Shown here: one piece after another, positions 1 through 8,341 of the stretch
How positions within the stretch are numbered: the stretch's first letter is position 1
How the letters are laid out: every line of letters starts with the position of its first letter
Source: a virus
Direction: 5' to 3' (one strand)
IMG/VR virus record: IMGVR_UViG_3300030419_001056
Location: 1-30,902 of that record
DNA length: 30,902 nucleotides
Made by a program: the position numbers and the translations under genes
Notes under the pieces: model-generated
What the model saw: the letters and a program-made list of their open reading frames with translations, nothing else
What the model was told of the DNA's origin: nothing
The model's database searches: none

Positions 1-2
1 AA

Positions 3-290
3 AATAACGAGTGGAAATCTATAGATAACTATTGTTTTGTTAAACCTATACATTCTTTAGATAAATTTGATATTGAAAATGAACAACCTTTAGTAGGTAT
101 TTTAAAATACACTAATAATAGTAAGTATTTAAAAGAATTAAATGTTGGTGATTTAGTTGGTTTTACTCCAAGAAGTGAATATGAGTTTATTATAAACGGA
201 GAGAGATTATATCGAGTTATGACAAAAGCAATTACAATTAAATATGAATACAAAGGAAAAGAAAAAGAATATAATCCAAGCTGGGTATAA
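3..290 (+). CDS. GroES-like co-chaperonin, 3' end only
   Basis: Frame 3 is open from the left edge of the window to a TAA at 288-290, giving the last 95 residues of a protein whose start is outside the window. The order of elements matches a GroES (Hsp10) subunit: an early VKPI strand, a central VGIL strand, a VGDLVGFTP segment (GroES proteins have V-G-D-x-V-x-F here), then an EYEFIINGERLYRV strand pair like the GroES core ending, followed by a short charged tail. In GroES-type proteins this fold forms a seven-subunit lid on GroEL; phages such as T4 (gp31) and several marine phages encode their own version to help fold capsid protein. The mobile-loop region is not clearly seen. Its end overlaps the next gene by 47 nt in another frame. 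The fold is recognised by eye only. Confidence 0.6.
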   Translation, partial: NNEWKSIDNYCFVKPIHSLDKFDIENEQPLVGILKYTNNSKYLKELNVGDLVGFTPRSEYEFIINGERLYRVMTKAITIKYEYKGKEKEYNPSWV

Positions 291-519
291 AGCAGTAGAA
301 GAATTAGTTAAGGTTGCTAAAGAACCTATTGTAGATTCTGATGATGATATATCTGCAGATAGATTAAAAAACGCTGCAGCAACAAAAAAATTAGCAATAT
401 TTGATGCTTTTGAAATATTAAATAGAATTCAACTTGAACAAGATGTGCTTGATGGTAAACCCTCGGAAGAACAAGTAACAGAAAGTTTTAGTGGTTTTGC
501 TGAAAGAAGATCTAAATAA
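244..519 (+). CDS. small protein upstream of the large terminase, possible small terminase subunit
   Basis: This 91-aa soluble protein is charged and probably all helical. It has a Lys-rich start, a DSDDDISADRLKNAAATKKL segment, a long helix (AIFDAFEILNRIQLEQDVL) and a C-terminal GFAERRSK. Its TAA shares one base with the ATG of the large terminase gene (TAATG at 517-521), so the two are probably translationally coupled. A small terminase subunit recognises phage DNA and recruits the large subunit, and this gene has the right position and size. No helix-turn-helix can be confirmed, so the function rests on context. The only Met is the first residue, so the 47-nt overlap with the preceding gene is unavoidable unless a non-ATG start is used. 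Confidence 0.6.
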   Translation: MNTKEKKKNIIQAGYKAVEELVKVAKEPIVDSDDDISADRLKNAAATKKLAIFDAFEILNRIQLEQDVLDGKPSEEQVTESFSGFAERRSK

Positions 520-2735
520 TGTACGAACAATCGTTATATAGAGTTGTTGAGCCAATAAAATTAAATACCATAAAAAGGCTCAATAAAAAGAAAGCTTGGG
601 AATATGGTTATAACAAAGAACACAATGTTGTTGTTATAAGTAAAACAGGTATGATTGGTGAAATATACAATATACAAAACTTACAAATAGCATTACCAAA
701 GATACCAAAAAAAGTACATAAATTTAAAAAAGATACTTGGGAAGTAACACCATATCCAAAAGAATTAAATAGAATAAAAACAATATTTGATTGGAGAGAG
801 TATCCTCAAGATTTTAAAAATAAATATGCTGGTTACATAGAAGACGAATTTAATAGACGTGAAGAGGGTTTTTGGTTTTACAACAAAGGTATTCCTACTT
901 ATATAACAGGTACTCACTACATGTATTTACAATGGTCAAAGATAGACGTAGGACATCCGGATTTCAGAGAGGCAAATAGATTATTTTATTTATTTTGGGA
1001 AGCTTGCAAAGCTGATAAAAGATGTTATGGAATGTGCTATTTAAAGAATAGACGTTCTGGTTTTTCGTTTATGGCTTCAGGAGAAGTTGTAAACTTAGCA
1101 ACAATAACTAGTGATGCAAGATATGGTATATTATCTAAAACTGGTCCAGATGCTAAAAAAATGTTTACTGACAAGGTTGTACCTATATCAGTTAATTATC
1201 CATTCTTTTTTAAACCCATCCAAGATGGTATGGATCGACCTAAAACAGAATTAGCATATAGGGTACCAGCTAGTAAATTAACTAGAAGAAATATACAATC
1301 AATAGATAAACCAGAAGAGTTAGAAGGTCTTGATACAACTATTGATTGGAAAAATACTGGAGATAATAGTTATGATGGTGAAAAATTAAAACTATTAGTA
1401 CATGATGAAAGTGGTAAATGGGAGAGACCAAACAATATTTTAAATAACTGGAGAGTTACAAAAACCACATTAAGGTTAGGTAGTAGAGTTATAGGTAAAT
1501 GCATGATGGGTTCTACTTCTAACGCGTTAGATAAAGGTGGTGATAATTTTAAAAAATTATATTATGCCTCAGATGTTACAAAAAGAAACAGAAATGGACA
1601 AACAAGTTCAGGACTCTATAGTTTGTTCATACCTATGGAATGGAACTACGAAGGATACATTGATTCTTATGGAATACCTGTATTTGACACTCCAGAAACA
1701 GAAGTTGAAGGACCGTATGGAGATTTTATAGACACTGGTATAGTAGAGTATTGGGACAATGAAGTTGAAGGATTAAAAAATGATCAAGATTCATTAAATG
1801 AATTTTATAGACAATTCCCAAGAACTGAAGATCATGCTTTTAGAGATGAAACAAAAGGTAGTTTATTTAATCTTGTTAAAATATATGAACAGATAGATTA
1901 TAATTCTGGAATTAATAAATCTTCTTTAATTTCTATTGGTAATTTTCAATGGGAAAATGGTATAAAAGATACTAAAGTTATATTTTATCCAGATCAAAGA
2001 GGAAGATTTAAAATTAGTTGGGTACCACATACTAATTTACAAAATAAAATTATAAATAAAAATGGTGGGAAATTTCCTGCTAATGAACATATAGGTGCTT
2101 TTGGATGTGATAGTTATGATATATCAGGAACTGTAGATGGAAGAGGATCAAAAGGCGCTTTACATGGTTTAACTAAGTTTAGCATGGAAAACGCACCTCC
2201 AAATACAATTTTCTTAGAATATATTGCTAGACCAAATACAGCTGAAATGTTTTTTGAAGATGTATTAATGGCAATAGTATTTTATAGTATGCCAATACTA
2301 GCAGAAAATAATAAACCAAGATTATTATACTATCTAAAAAGAAGAGGTTATAGAGGGTTTTCAATGAATAGACCTGATAAAACATGGAATAAATTATCCG
2401 TAGCAGAAAAAGAAATTGGTGGAATACCAAACTCTAGTGAAGATATTAAACAAGCGCATGCCGCAGCTATAGAAACATATATTAATAATTACGTAGGTAT
2501 TAAACCAGACGGTAGTTATGGTAATGTATATTTTAATAGAACATTAAATGATTGGTCAAAATTTGATATAAACAATAGAACAAGATTTGATGCAACAATA
2601 AGTTCAGGGTTAGCTATAATGGCTTGTAATAAAAATTTATATCGCCCTACTAGTGAGAAAACAACAAAATTAATAGATTTTGGATTTTCAAAATATGATA
2701 ATAAAGGAATAATATCAAAAATAATAGAAAAGTAA
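519..2735 (+). CDS. terL: terminase large subunit (packaging ATPase and nuclease)
   Basis: This 738-aa protein would be the motor that pumps DNA into the prohead and cuts it. The ATPase half shows a variant P-loop, KNRRSGFS at residues 176-183, in which the usual GK(S/T) reads GFS; K176 may supply the lysine, as in terminases with a displaced Walker A lysine. The Walker B strand is LLVHDE with D296 and E297, followed by a coupling-type motif, MMGSTSN, about residues 329-335. The nuclease half carries the expected spaced aspartates: D531 and D534 in FGCDSYD, and D691 in RFDATISSG. About 130 N-terminal residues precede the ATPase. The length suits large terminases of crAss-like and related marine phages. 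The stop is immediately followed by the portal ATG. Confidence 0.9.
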   Translation: MYEQSLYRVVEPIKLNTIKRLNKKKAWEYGYNKEHNVVVISKTGMIGEIYNIQNLQIALPKIPKKVHKFKKDTWEVTPYPKELNRIKTIFDWREYPQDFKNKYAGYIEDEFNRREEGFWFYNKGIPTYITGTHYMYLQWSKIDVGHPDFREANRLFYLFWEACKADKRCYGMCYLKNRRSGFSFMASGEVVNLATITSDARYGILSKTGPDAKKMFTDKVVPISVNYPFFFKPIQDGMDRPKTELAYRVPASKLTRRNIQSIDKPEELEGLDTTIDWKNTGDNSYDGEKLKLLVHDESGKWERPNNILNNWRVTKTTLRLGSRVIGKCMMGSTSNALDKGGDNFKKLYYASDVTKRNRNGQTSSGLYSLFIPMEWNYEGYIDSYGIPVFDTPETEVEGPYGDFIDTGIVEYWDNEVEGLKNDQDSLNEFYRQFPRTEDHAFRDETKGSLFNLVKIYEQIDYNSGINKSSLISIGNFQWENGIKDTKVIFYPDQRGRFKISWVPHTNLQNKIINKNGGKFPANEHIGAFGCDSYDISGTVDGRGSKGALHGLTKFSMENAPPNTIFLEYIARPNTAEMFFEDVLMAIVFYSMPILAENNKPRLLYYLKRRGYRGFSMNRPDKTWNKLSVAEKEIGGIPNSSEDIKQAHAAAIETYINNYVGIKPDGSYGNVYFNRTLNDWSKFDINNRTRFDATISSGLAIMACNKNLYRPTSEKTTKLIDFGFSKYDNKGIISKIIEK

Positions 2736-5144
2736 ATGTTAAAAACACAATCAAAAACAAGTTTTCCAAGTCAAGCAGTATTAGATATTGAGAAAGCATC
2801 TTATGAATATGGCTTGCAAGTTGCAAAAGCTGTAGAAGAAGAATGGTTTAAAAAAGACTCGGGAACTAATAAATACTTTGTTAATAAAGATAATTATCAC
2901 AAACTTAGATTATATGCTAGGGGTGAACAATCTATACAGAAATATAAAGATGAATTATCTATAAATGGTGATTTATCTTATCTAAATTTAGATTGGAGAC
3001 CTGTGCCTATTATACCTAAATTTGTTGATATAGTAGTAAATGGAATAAATGAAAGATCATACGAATTAAAAGCTTATTCTCAAGATCCACATGGTATTGA
3101 TAAAAGAACAAATTATGTTCAAGGTATGATTAGAGATATGCGAAACAAGCAATTACTTTCAACTATACAAAATGAATTGCAAATAAATGCATTTACAAAT
3201 AATCCAGAAGAATTACCACAAAATGATGAAGAGTTATCATTACATATGCAATTAGATTACAAACAATCTATAGAAATAGCACAAGAAGAAGCTTTAAGTA
3301 ATTTAATGGATTTAAACAAGTTTGAAAATATAAAGAAAAGATTAGATTATGATATTACTGTTATAGGCATAGCATGTTGTAAAACTGGTTTTAATACAGC
3401 TGAAGGTGTTACAATTGAATATGTAGATCCAGCTAATATAGTTCATTCTTATTCTGAATCTCCACATTTTGATGATTTATGGTATATAGGAGAAGTTAAA
3501 AATGTTACTATAACAGAATTAAAGAAACAATTTCCTCAATTAACATTAGAAGAAATAAAAGAATTAGAAGACAGTAAATCAAACAAACTATCTTATACTA
3601 GTAGAGTTAATAATGAAAAGAAAGAATCAGTAGATGTTATATATTTTGAATATAAAACTTGGCAAAACCAAGTATATAAAATAAAAGATACAGCAACAGG
3701 TGCTAAAAAAGTTATAGAAAAAACAGATCAATTTAACCCACCAAAAAATGCTAAAGAACATTTTTCAAAAGTTCAAAGATCTATAGAAGTTTTATACTGT
3801 GGTGTTAAAATTGTAGGAAAAGATAAATTATTAAAATGGGCTTTAGCAGAAAACATGACTAGACCAAAATCAGATGTTACTAAAGTTCAAATGAGTTATA
3901 GTCTTGTTGCACCAAGAATATATAGAGGTAAAGTAGAATCATTAGTTAGTAGAATGACAAGTTTTGCAGATATGATTCAATTAACACACTTAAAGTTACA
4001 ACAAGTGTTATCTAAATTAGTACCTGATGGTGTTTATTTAGATGCTGATGGTATAGCTGAAATAGATTTAGGTAATGGTACAAACTATAATCCACAAGAA
4101 GCATTAAATATGTACTTCCAAACTGGTAGTGTTATTGGTAGATCAATGACACAAGATGGTGAGTTTAATCATGGTAAAATACCTATACAAGAACTAAATT
4201 CAAGTGGTGGTAATGCAAAAATACAAAGTTTAATTGCATCTTATAACTATTACATGCAAATGTTAAGAGATGTTACTGGATTAAACGAAGCAAGAGATGG
4301 TAGTAAACCAGATGAATTCTCTTTAGTAGGATTACAAAAACTTGCAGCTGCTAATTCAAATACAGCTACAAGACATATTTTAAATGCTGGTTTATATTTA
4401 ACATTAAAAACAGCTGAAAGTTTATCACTTAGAATAGCTGATGTATTAGAATATTCTAACACTAGAACAAATTTTGTACAATCACTAGGTAGATTTAATT
4501 TAGCAACTGTAGATGAGATAAAAACGTTACATTTACATGATTTTGGTATTTATTTAGATTTAATGCCAGATGAAGAAGAAAAGCAAGTACTTGAGAATAA
4601 TATTCAAATGTCTTTACAAAAAGAACAAATATATCTTGAAGATGCTATTGACGTTAGAGAAATAAGAAATTTAAAACTAGCTAATCAATTGTTGAAATTA
4701 CGTAGGAGAAAAAAGCAAGAATTAGATAGAAAAATGCAAATGGAAAATATTCAAGCACAAACTGAATCTAATGCACAAGCTGCTCAAGCCGCTGCGGAAG
4801 CTGAAATTCAAAAACAACAAGGAATAGCAGGTAGTAAAGTACAAGTCAATGAAGCACAATTAAATTTTGATATTAGGAAATTAGAACATGAAGCCGAAAT
4901 TAAAAAAGAATTAATGCAGCATGAATTTTTATTAGCTAAACAATTAAGAGAATTAGAATTACAAGTGACTAATAATAAAGATACGATGAAAGAAGATCGT
5001 AAAGATAAAAGAACTAGAATTCAAGCAACTCAACAAAGTGAGTTAATTGATCAAAGAAAAAATGAAAGACCTCCAAAAAACTTTGAATCAGCTGGAAATG
5101 ATAGTTTAGGAGGATTCGGTTTAGAGCAATTTGAACCAAGATAA
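2736..5144 (+). CDS. portal protein
   Basis: This 802-aa protein is the likely dodecameric portal through which DNA enters and leaves the head. Evidence: it starts on the base after the terminase stop; its size is typical of podovirus portals with a long C-terminal barrel; and it has an early VPIIPKFVDIVVNGINERSY segment near residue 90, as in portal N-terminal domains. Residues 300-560 are mixed alpha/beta. From about residue 640 it becomes a long Gln/Glu/Lys/Arg-rich helix or coiled coil, as expected for the barrel that projects into the head. It ends in ESAGNDSLGGFGLEQFEPR, a Gly/Phe tail I associate with crAss-like portals from memory. No frameshift or internal break is seen. Confidence 0.85.
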   Translation: MLKTQSKTSFPSQAVLDIEKASYEYGLQVAKAVEEEWFKKDSGTNKYFVNKDNYHKLRLYARGEQSIQKYKDELSINGDLSYLNLDWRPVPIIPKFVDIVVNGINERSYELKAYSQDPHGIDKRTNYVQGMIRDMRNKQLLSTIQNELQINAFTNNPEELPQNDEELSLHMQLDYKQSIEIAQEEALSNLMDLNKFENIKKRLDYDITVIGIACCKTGFNTAEGVTIEYVDPANIVHSYSESPHFDDLWYIGEVKNVTITELKKQFPQLTLEEIKELEDSKSNKLSYTSRVNNEKKESVDVIYFEYKTWQNQVYKIKDTATGAKKVIEKTDQFNPPKNAKEHFSKVQRSIEVLYCGVKIVGKDKLLKWALAENMTRPKSDVTKVQMSYSLVAPRIYRGKVESLVSRMTSFADMIQLTHLKLQQVLSKLVPDGVYLDADGIAEIDLGNGTNYNPQEALNMYFQTGSVIGRSMTQDGEFNHGKIPIQELNSSGGNAKIQSLIASYNYYMQMLRDVTGLNEARDGSKPDEFSLVGLQKLAAANSNTATRHILNAGLYLTLKTAESLSLRIADVLEYSNTRTNFVQSLGRFNLATVDEIKTLHLHDFGIYLDLMPDEEEKQVLENNIQMSLQKEQIYLEDAIDVREIRNLKLANQLLKLRRRKKQELDRKMQMENIQAQTESNAQAAQAAAEAEIQKQQGIAGSKVQVNEAQLNFDIRKLEHEAEIKKELMQHEFLLAKQLRELELQVTNNKDTMKEDRKDKRTRIQATQQSELIDQRKNERPPKNFESAGNDSLGGFGLEQFEPR

Positions 5145-5147
5145 TTA

Positions 5148-5171
5148 TTAACAATTTAAACAAACAAAAAA
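5148..5171 (+). promoter_or_regulatory. A/T leader element before the 120-aa gene
   Basis: TTAACAATTTAAA (5148-5160) lies exactly 11 nt before the ATG at 5172. The same 13 bases, with the same 11-nt spacing, precede the major capsid gene, and an 11/13 variant at identical spacing precedes the scaffold gene. The spacer here is A-rich (CAAACAAAAAA), as favoured before Bacteroidota start codons. It may be a phage late-promoter element giving a short leader, or a translation-enhancing leader. Confidence 0.45.
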
Positions 5172-5534
5172 ATGGGAAGAATAACTAACGATTGGGTTTC
5201 TACTATTGAAGGATCTGTTTTTACAACAGCTTCTAGTGACGCTATAAAACCTCCTACAAACCATGTGTTTATCGCTATAACAGCTTTAACAGCAACAGAT
5301 TTCGATGGCACTGGTGGCTTAATTGCAGAAGATGCAACTAAATGGGCTAATACAGCAGATTCTGCTGGTGATTTAGCAGATGGTTCTGAAACTGTAAACG
5401 AAGGATCTGGTGGTATAACAGTAACACAAACTAATTTAGATTTACCAGCTGGTACTACAATTTATGGTAGATATACCGAAATTGATGTTAATGCTGGACA
5501 GATTATAGCTTATTATGCTAGAGACGGAAAATAA
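5172..5534 (+). CDS. small beta-rich protein, probable virion or head-decoration protein
   Basis: This 120-aa protein is rich in Thr, Ala, Asp and Gly, has no cysteine and no membrane segment, and looks like an alternating beta-strand protein (HVFIAITALTATDFDGTGG, then GGITVTQTNLDLPAGTTIYG). I do not recognise a named family. Its place between portal and scaffold, and its possession of the same upstream A/T element as the capsid gene, suggest an abundant structural component such as a head-fibre base, decoration or head-completion protein. Composition is unlike that of the enzymes around it and typical of exposed virion surface proteins. The ATG start is the first in frame and sits after an A-rich leader. 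Confidence 0.7.
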   Translation: MGRITNDWVSTIEGSVFTTASSDAIKPPTNHVFIAITALTATDFDGTGGLIAEDATKWANTADSAGDLADGSETVNEGSGGITVTQTNLDLPAGTTIYGRYTEIDVNAGQIIAYYARDGK

Positions 5535-5539
5535 AAAAA

Positions 5540-5567
5540 TTTTTTAACTATTTAATTATATTATATT
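5540..5567 (+). promoter_or_regulatory. A/T leader element before the scaffold gene
   Basis: A T6 run (5540-5545), itself the second half of an A7T6 tract that begins inside the preceding stop codon, runs into TTAACTATTTAAT (5544-5556), which again ends 11 nt before the ATG. The last part, AATTATATTATAT (5554-5566), is repeated exactly at 8328-8340 before another ATGGCAAAAAA start, so the two leaders share 24 of 25 bases across the start codon. This is interpreted as promoter or translation leader; no classical Bacteroidota -33/-7 pair is seen. Confidence 0.45.
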
Positions 5568-6809
5568 ATGGCAAAAAATGATGAAAAAGTCGTAGAAGAG
5601 GTTGTTGAACAACCTACTGAAACTACGCCAGTTGAAGAACAAAAATTAGAAACTTCAGCTGAAGCAGACGTACAAGAAAAAATCAAAGTTAAGAAACGTA
5701 AATGGGACTCTGACATTGATAAAATGTACAAAGTAAACGTTGATGAACCCCCTAAAGCTAAAAAAGATGAAGGGAAAACATTACAAGAAAACGACAAAGT
5801 TGAAGAAAAAGAAAACGACAAAGTCGAAGAAAAAGAAGAAGTAAAAACTGAAGAAACTGAAACACCAGTTTTAGAAGAAATTACTGATGAAACACCTACT
5901 GAAACAACTGAAGAAGTTAAAGAAGAAGAAGTTACAGTAGAAGATGTTGAACAAGAAGTTGCAAAAACTCCTGAATTGGAATTACCAGAAAACATTGAAA
6001 AAGTTGTAAACTTTATGAATGAAACAGGAGGAACTATAGAGGATTATGTCAGATTAAATGCTGATTACTCTGAAGTTGATGAAGCAACTCTTTTAAGAGA
6101 ATATTACAAGCAAACAAAATCTCATCTAACAGATGACGAAATAAGTTTCCTTATCGAAGATAATTATGCTGTTGATGAGGATATGGACGATGAGAAAGCT
6201 GTAAAAAGAAAAACTCTTGCTTATAAAGAAGCGGTTAATGATGCTAGAAAGCATTTAGAAGGTCTGAAAGATAAATACTACGAAGAAGTCAAGTTGGGTT
6301 CTAAGTTGCTTCCAGAACAACAAAAAGCTATAGAATTTTTTAATCGTTATAATACTGAGCAAGAACAAGCTGAAAAACTGCAATCAAAACAAAAAACGCA
6401 TTTTAATAAACTTACTAACGAAGTGTTTAATAATAATTTCAAAGGTTTTGAATTTAAAGTTGGAGACAAAAGATACCGTTATAATGTTAAAGATGCAGCT
6501 AAAGTTAAAGACTCACAGCAGAATGTTATTGATGTATTTAGTGAATACATCACGTCAGATAATATGCTGACAAACGCTGCTGGTTATCATAAGTCTTTAT
6601 TTGCGGCTAAAAACCCAGATGCAATAGCTACTCATTTTTATGAACAAGGTAAAGCTGACGCTGTGAAAGAAATTACTAGTAAATCCAAAAATATTAACAT
6701 GGATCCTAGAAAATCTAACCCAGGCGTGGTTGATGCTGGAGGCACTAAAGTGAAAGTTTTATCTGGGGATGATAGTTCTAAGCTTAAAATTAAACTTAAA
6801 AACTATTAA
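5568..6809 (+). CDS. scaffold-like head assembly protein
   Basis: This 413-aa protein lies directly before the major capsid gene, the usual place for a scaffold. Residues 1-145 are of low complexity and strongly acidic, dominated by Glu, Lys, Val and Thr, and include a duplicated ENDKVEEK. Residues 146-340 are mainly helical (for example a stretch around DKYYEEVKLGSKLLPEQQKA). The protein ends in a small basic tail (SSKLKIKLKNY), which fits scaffolds that dock to coat protein through a basic C-terminus. Scaffolds guide capsid closure and then leave or are degraded. No catalytic motif is seen, so a scaffold/protease fusion is not supported. The assignment rests on composition and context. Confidence 0.7.
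   Translation: MAKNDEKVVEEVVEQPTETTPVEEQKLETSAEADVQEKIKVKKRKWDSDIDKMYKVNVDEPPKAKKDEGKTLQENDKVEEKENDKVEEKEEVKTEETETPVLEEITDETPTETTEEVKEEEVTVEDVEQEVAKTPELELPENIEKVVNFMNETGGTIEDYVRLNADYSEVDEATLLREYYKQTKSHLTDDEISFLIEDNYAVDEDMDDEKAVKRKTLAYKEAVNDARKHLEGLKDKYYEEVKLGSKLLPEQQKAIEFFNRYNTEQEQAEKLQSKQKTHFNKLTNEVFNNNFKGFEFKVGDKRYRYNVKDAAKVKDSQQNVIDVFSEYITSDNMLTNAAGYHKSLFAAKNPDAIATHFYEQGKADAVKEITSKSKNINMDPRKSNPGVVDAGGTKVKVLSGDDSSKLKIKLKNY
5787..5834 (+). repeat. 24-bp tandem duplication in the scaffold gene
   Basis: Two adjacent copies (5787-5810 and 5811-5834) differ at one base (T/C in the Val codon) and encode ENDKVEEK twice. The synonymous difference suggests a duplication in the acidic linker that keeps the reading frame. 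Confidence 0.9.
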
Positions 6810-6833
6810 TTAACAATTTAAAATTAACGAAAA
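6810..6833 (+). promoter_or_regulatory. A/T leader element before the major capsid gene
   Basis: TTAACAATTTAAA (6810-6822) starts one base after the scaffold stop and ends 11 nt before the capsid ATG, an exact copy in sequence and spacing of the element at 5148. The spacer is ATTAACGAAAA. High capsid output would be expected from a strong late promoter or a strong initiation leader. Confidence 0.5.
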
Positions 6834-8261
6834 ATGGCAACAACAACTATTCCTGCGGTTCCAGAATTATCACCTTATGTGAAAAAGACGGCAACAACAG
6901 GTAATTATGTAAATTTTGCGGATTCTTCATTTGATACTTGGGCACAACAATATCTGCCTGAATTATATGAAGCTGAAGTAGAAAGATACGGAGATAGATC
7001 TGTATCTTCATTTTTGAGATTAGTAGGAGCAGAGCTTCCTATGGCGTCTGATCAAGTTATTTGGAGTGAGCAAGGTAGATTACATATTGCTCGTACTGGA
7101 TTATCTTGTGACAACAATGGAGTCGTTACATGTTCAAACACTGCAATTAGAAAAGGATCGACAGTATTAGTTACTGGTGGTGGTCTTACTGGTTCGCATG
7201 TTTGTTACGTAAACGAAGGTTCTGAAACTAGTGAAACTCAATTTAAAATCTATCCTTATAAAGTGGCAAATATGTCTGACTTAACAGGATGGGATGCAAC
7301 TAAAACCATTGACGTTTTCGTATTCGGTTCTGAATTCGGAAAAGGTGCAAGTGGTATGCAAGCTGGTGTCGACCCTCAGGTTGATACTTTTAATAACAGA
7401 CCAATCATCCAAAAAGATGTATTTAATGTTTCTGGATCTGACGCTGCTCAAATTGGGTGGATCGAAGTTTCTGGAGAAGCTGGTCAAGCTGGTTATTTAT
7501 GGTATCTAAAAGCTGAAGGTGATACTAGAGTAAGATTCGAAGATTATTTAGAAATGGCAATGGTAGAGTCAATAAAAGGTGTGCCTGGAAGTTCAACAGT
7601 TGATACCAAACTTGGTAGCGAAGATGGAACTTTTGGTACTCAAGGTTTATTTGATGCTATCAAAGAAAGAGGATTAGAAGCTGATCAAGTTTTCTCTTCT
7701 TCTGAAGATGTTATTCCTAACTTCGATGTAATATTAAAAGAACTAGACAAACAAGGTGCTATTGAAGAAAATATGATGTTCTTAAACAGAACTGCTTCAA
7801 TCGCTATGGACGATGCTTTAGCTTCGCTAAACTCAGCGTACGATGGTGGAACATCTTGGGGTGTTTTTGAAAATTCTGAACAAATGGCTCTTAATTTAGG
7901 GTTCGTTGGATTCAGAAGAGGTTCTTATGATTTTTACAAATCTGACTGGAAATACTTAAACAACAAATCTACAAGAGGTGGAACTAATTTTGGAGATGTA
8001 CAAGGAGTTTTAATTCCTGCTGGTACTTCTTCTGTTTATGACCAAATGCTTGGTAAAAACGTTAGACGACCATTCTTGCATGTTAGATATAGAGCTTCTG
8101 AGACTGAAGACAGACGTCTTAAGTCTTGGGTAGTAGGTTCTGTAGGTGGCGCTGCTAACTCTGATGTCGATGATATGAATGTTCATTATCTATCAGAAAG
8201 ATGTTTAGTAACGCAAGCTGCAAATAACTTCTGCTTATTTACAGACGCTAACTATAACTAA
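6834..8261 (+). CDS. major capsid protein
   Basis: This 475-aa protein follows the scaffold and is followed by the only clear terminator of the window, the classical setting of the main coat gene. Residues 41-90 hold a conserved-looking block, including LPELYEAEVERYGDRSVSS and ASDQVIWSEQGRLH, which I associate with major capsid proteins of marine Bacteroidota and crAss-like phages from memory. The middle is rich in Gly, Ser and Asp, with little low-complexity sequence. Its codon use is less extreme than that of its neighbours, with more C-ending codons such as TTC and AAC, as expected for a highly expressed gene. An HK97-type fold is assumed from the phage class, not seen. It ends with tandem stops, TAA TAG. 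Confidence 0.8.
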   Translation: MATTTIPAVPELSPYVKKTATTGNYVNFADSSFDTWAQQYLPELYEAEVERYGDRSVSSFLRLVGAELPMASDQVIWSEQGRLHIARTGLSCDNNGVVTCSNTAIRKGSTVLVTGGGLTGSHVCYVNEGSETSETQFKIYPYKVANMSDLTGWDATKTIDVFVFGSEFGKGASGMQAGVDPQVDTFNNRPIIQKDVFNVSGSDAAQIGWIEVSGEAGQAGYLWYLKAEGDTRVRFEDYLEMAMVESIKGVPGSSTVDTKLGSEDGTFGTQGLFDAIKERGLEADQVFSSSEDVIPNFDVILKELDKQGAIEENMMFLNRTASIAMDDALASLNSAYDGGTSWGVFENSEQMALNLGFVGFRRGSYDFYKSDWKYLNNKSTRGGTNFGDVQGVLIPAGTSSVYDQMLGKNVRRPFLHVRYRASETEDRRLKSWVVGSVGGAANSDVDDMNVHYLSERCLVTQAANNFCLFTDANYN

Positions 8262-8282
8262 TAGATAGTAATTAAAGATATA

Positions 8283-8315
8283 AGGGCGGTTTGTCCGCCC
8301 TAATCTTTATTTTTT
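8283..8315 (+). terminator. rho-independent terminator after the capsid gene
   Basis: A perfect 7-bp G+C-rich stem (AGGGCGG 8283-8289 with CCGCCCT 8295-8301) closes a TTTGT loop and is followed by a T-rich run ending in TTTTTT (8310-8315). It stands out sharply in such A+T-rich DNA. The placement recalls the T7 terminator just after the coat gene, which lowers transcription of the genes beyond it. Confidence 0.85.
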
Positions 8316-8316
8316 A

Positions 8317-8341
8317 AAAACTTATTAAATTATATTATATC
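8317..8341 (+). promoter_or_regulatory. A/T leader element before the 278-aa gene
   Basis: After the terminator T-run comes AAAACTTATT and then AATTATATTATAT (8328-8340), identical to the leader of the scaffold gene and at the same distance from the ATG. The start codon context ATGGCAAAAAA is shared too. If it is a promoter, it would restart transcription after the capsid terminator. Confidence 0.45.

Noticed and set aside
5532-5547. A7T6 near-palindrome as a terminator of the 120-aa gene
   Set aside because: The self-complementary A/T tract has no loop and no G+C pairs, so the RNA hairpin would be very weak; it is better viewed as part of the A/T-rich leader.
5561-5995. 144-aa open frame on the minus strand, Ser-rich
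   Set aside because: It is antisense to the Glu-rich part of the scaffold gene; the Ser/Thr/Phe-rich product is the expected mirror of GAA/AAA codons and has no leader or neighbours on that strand.
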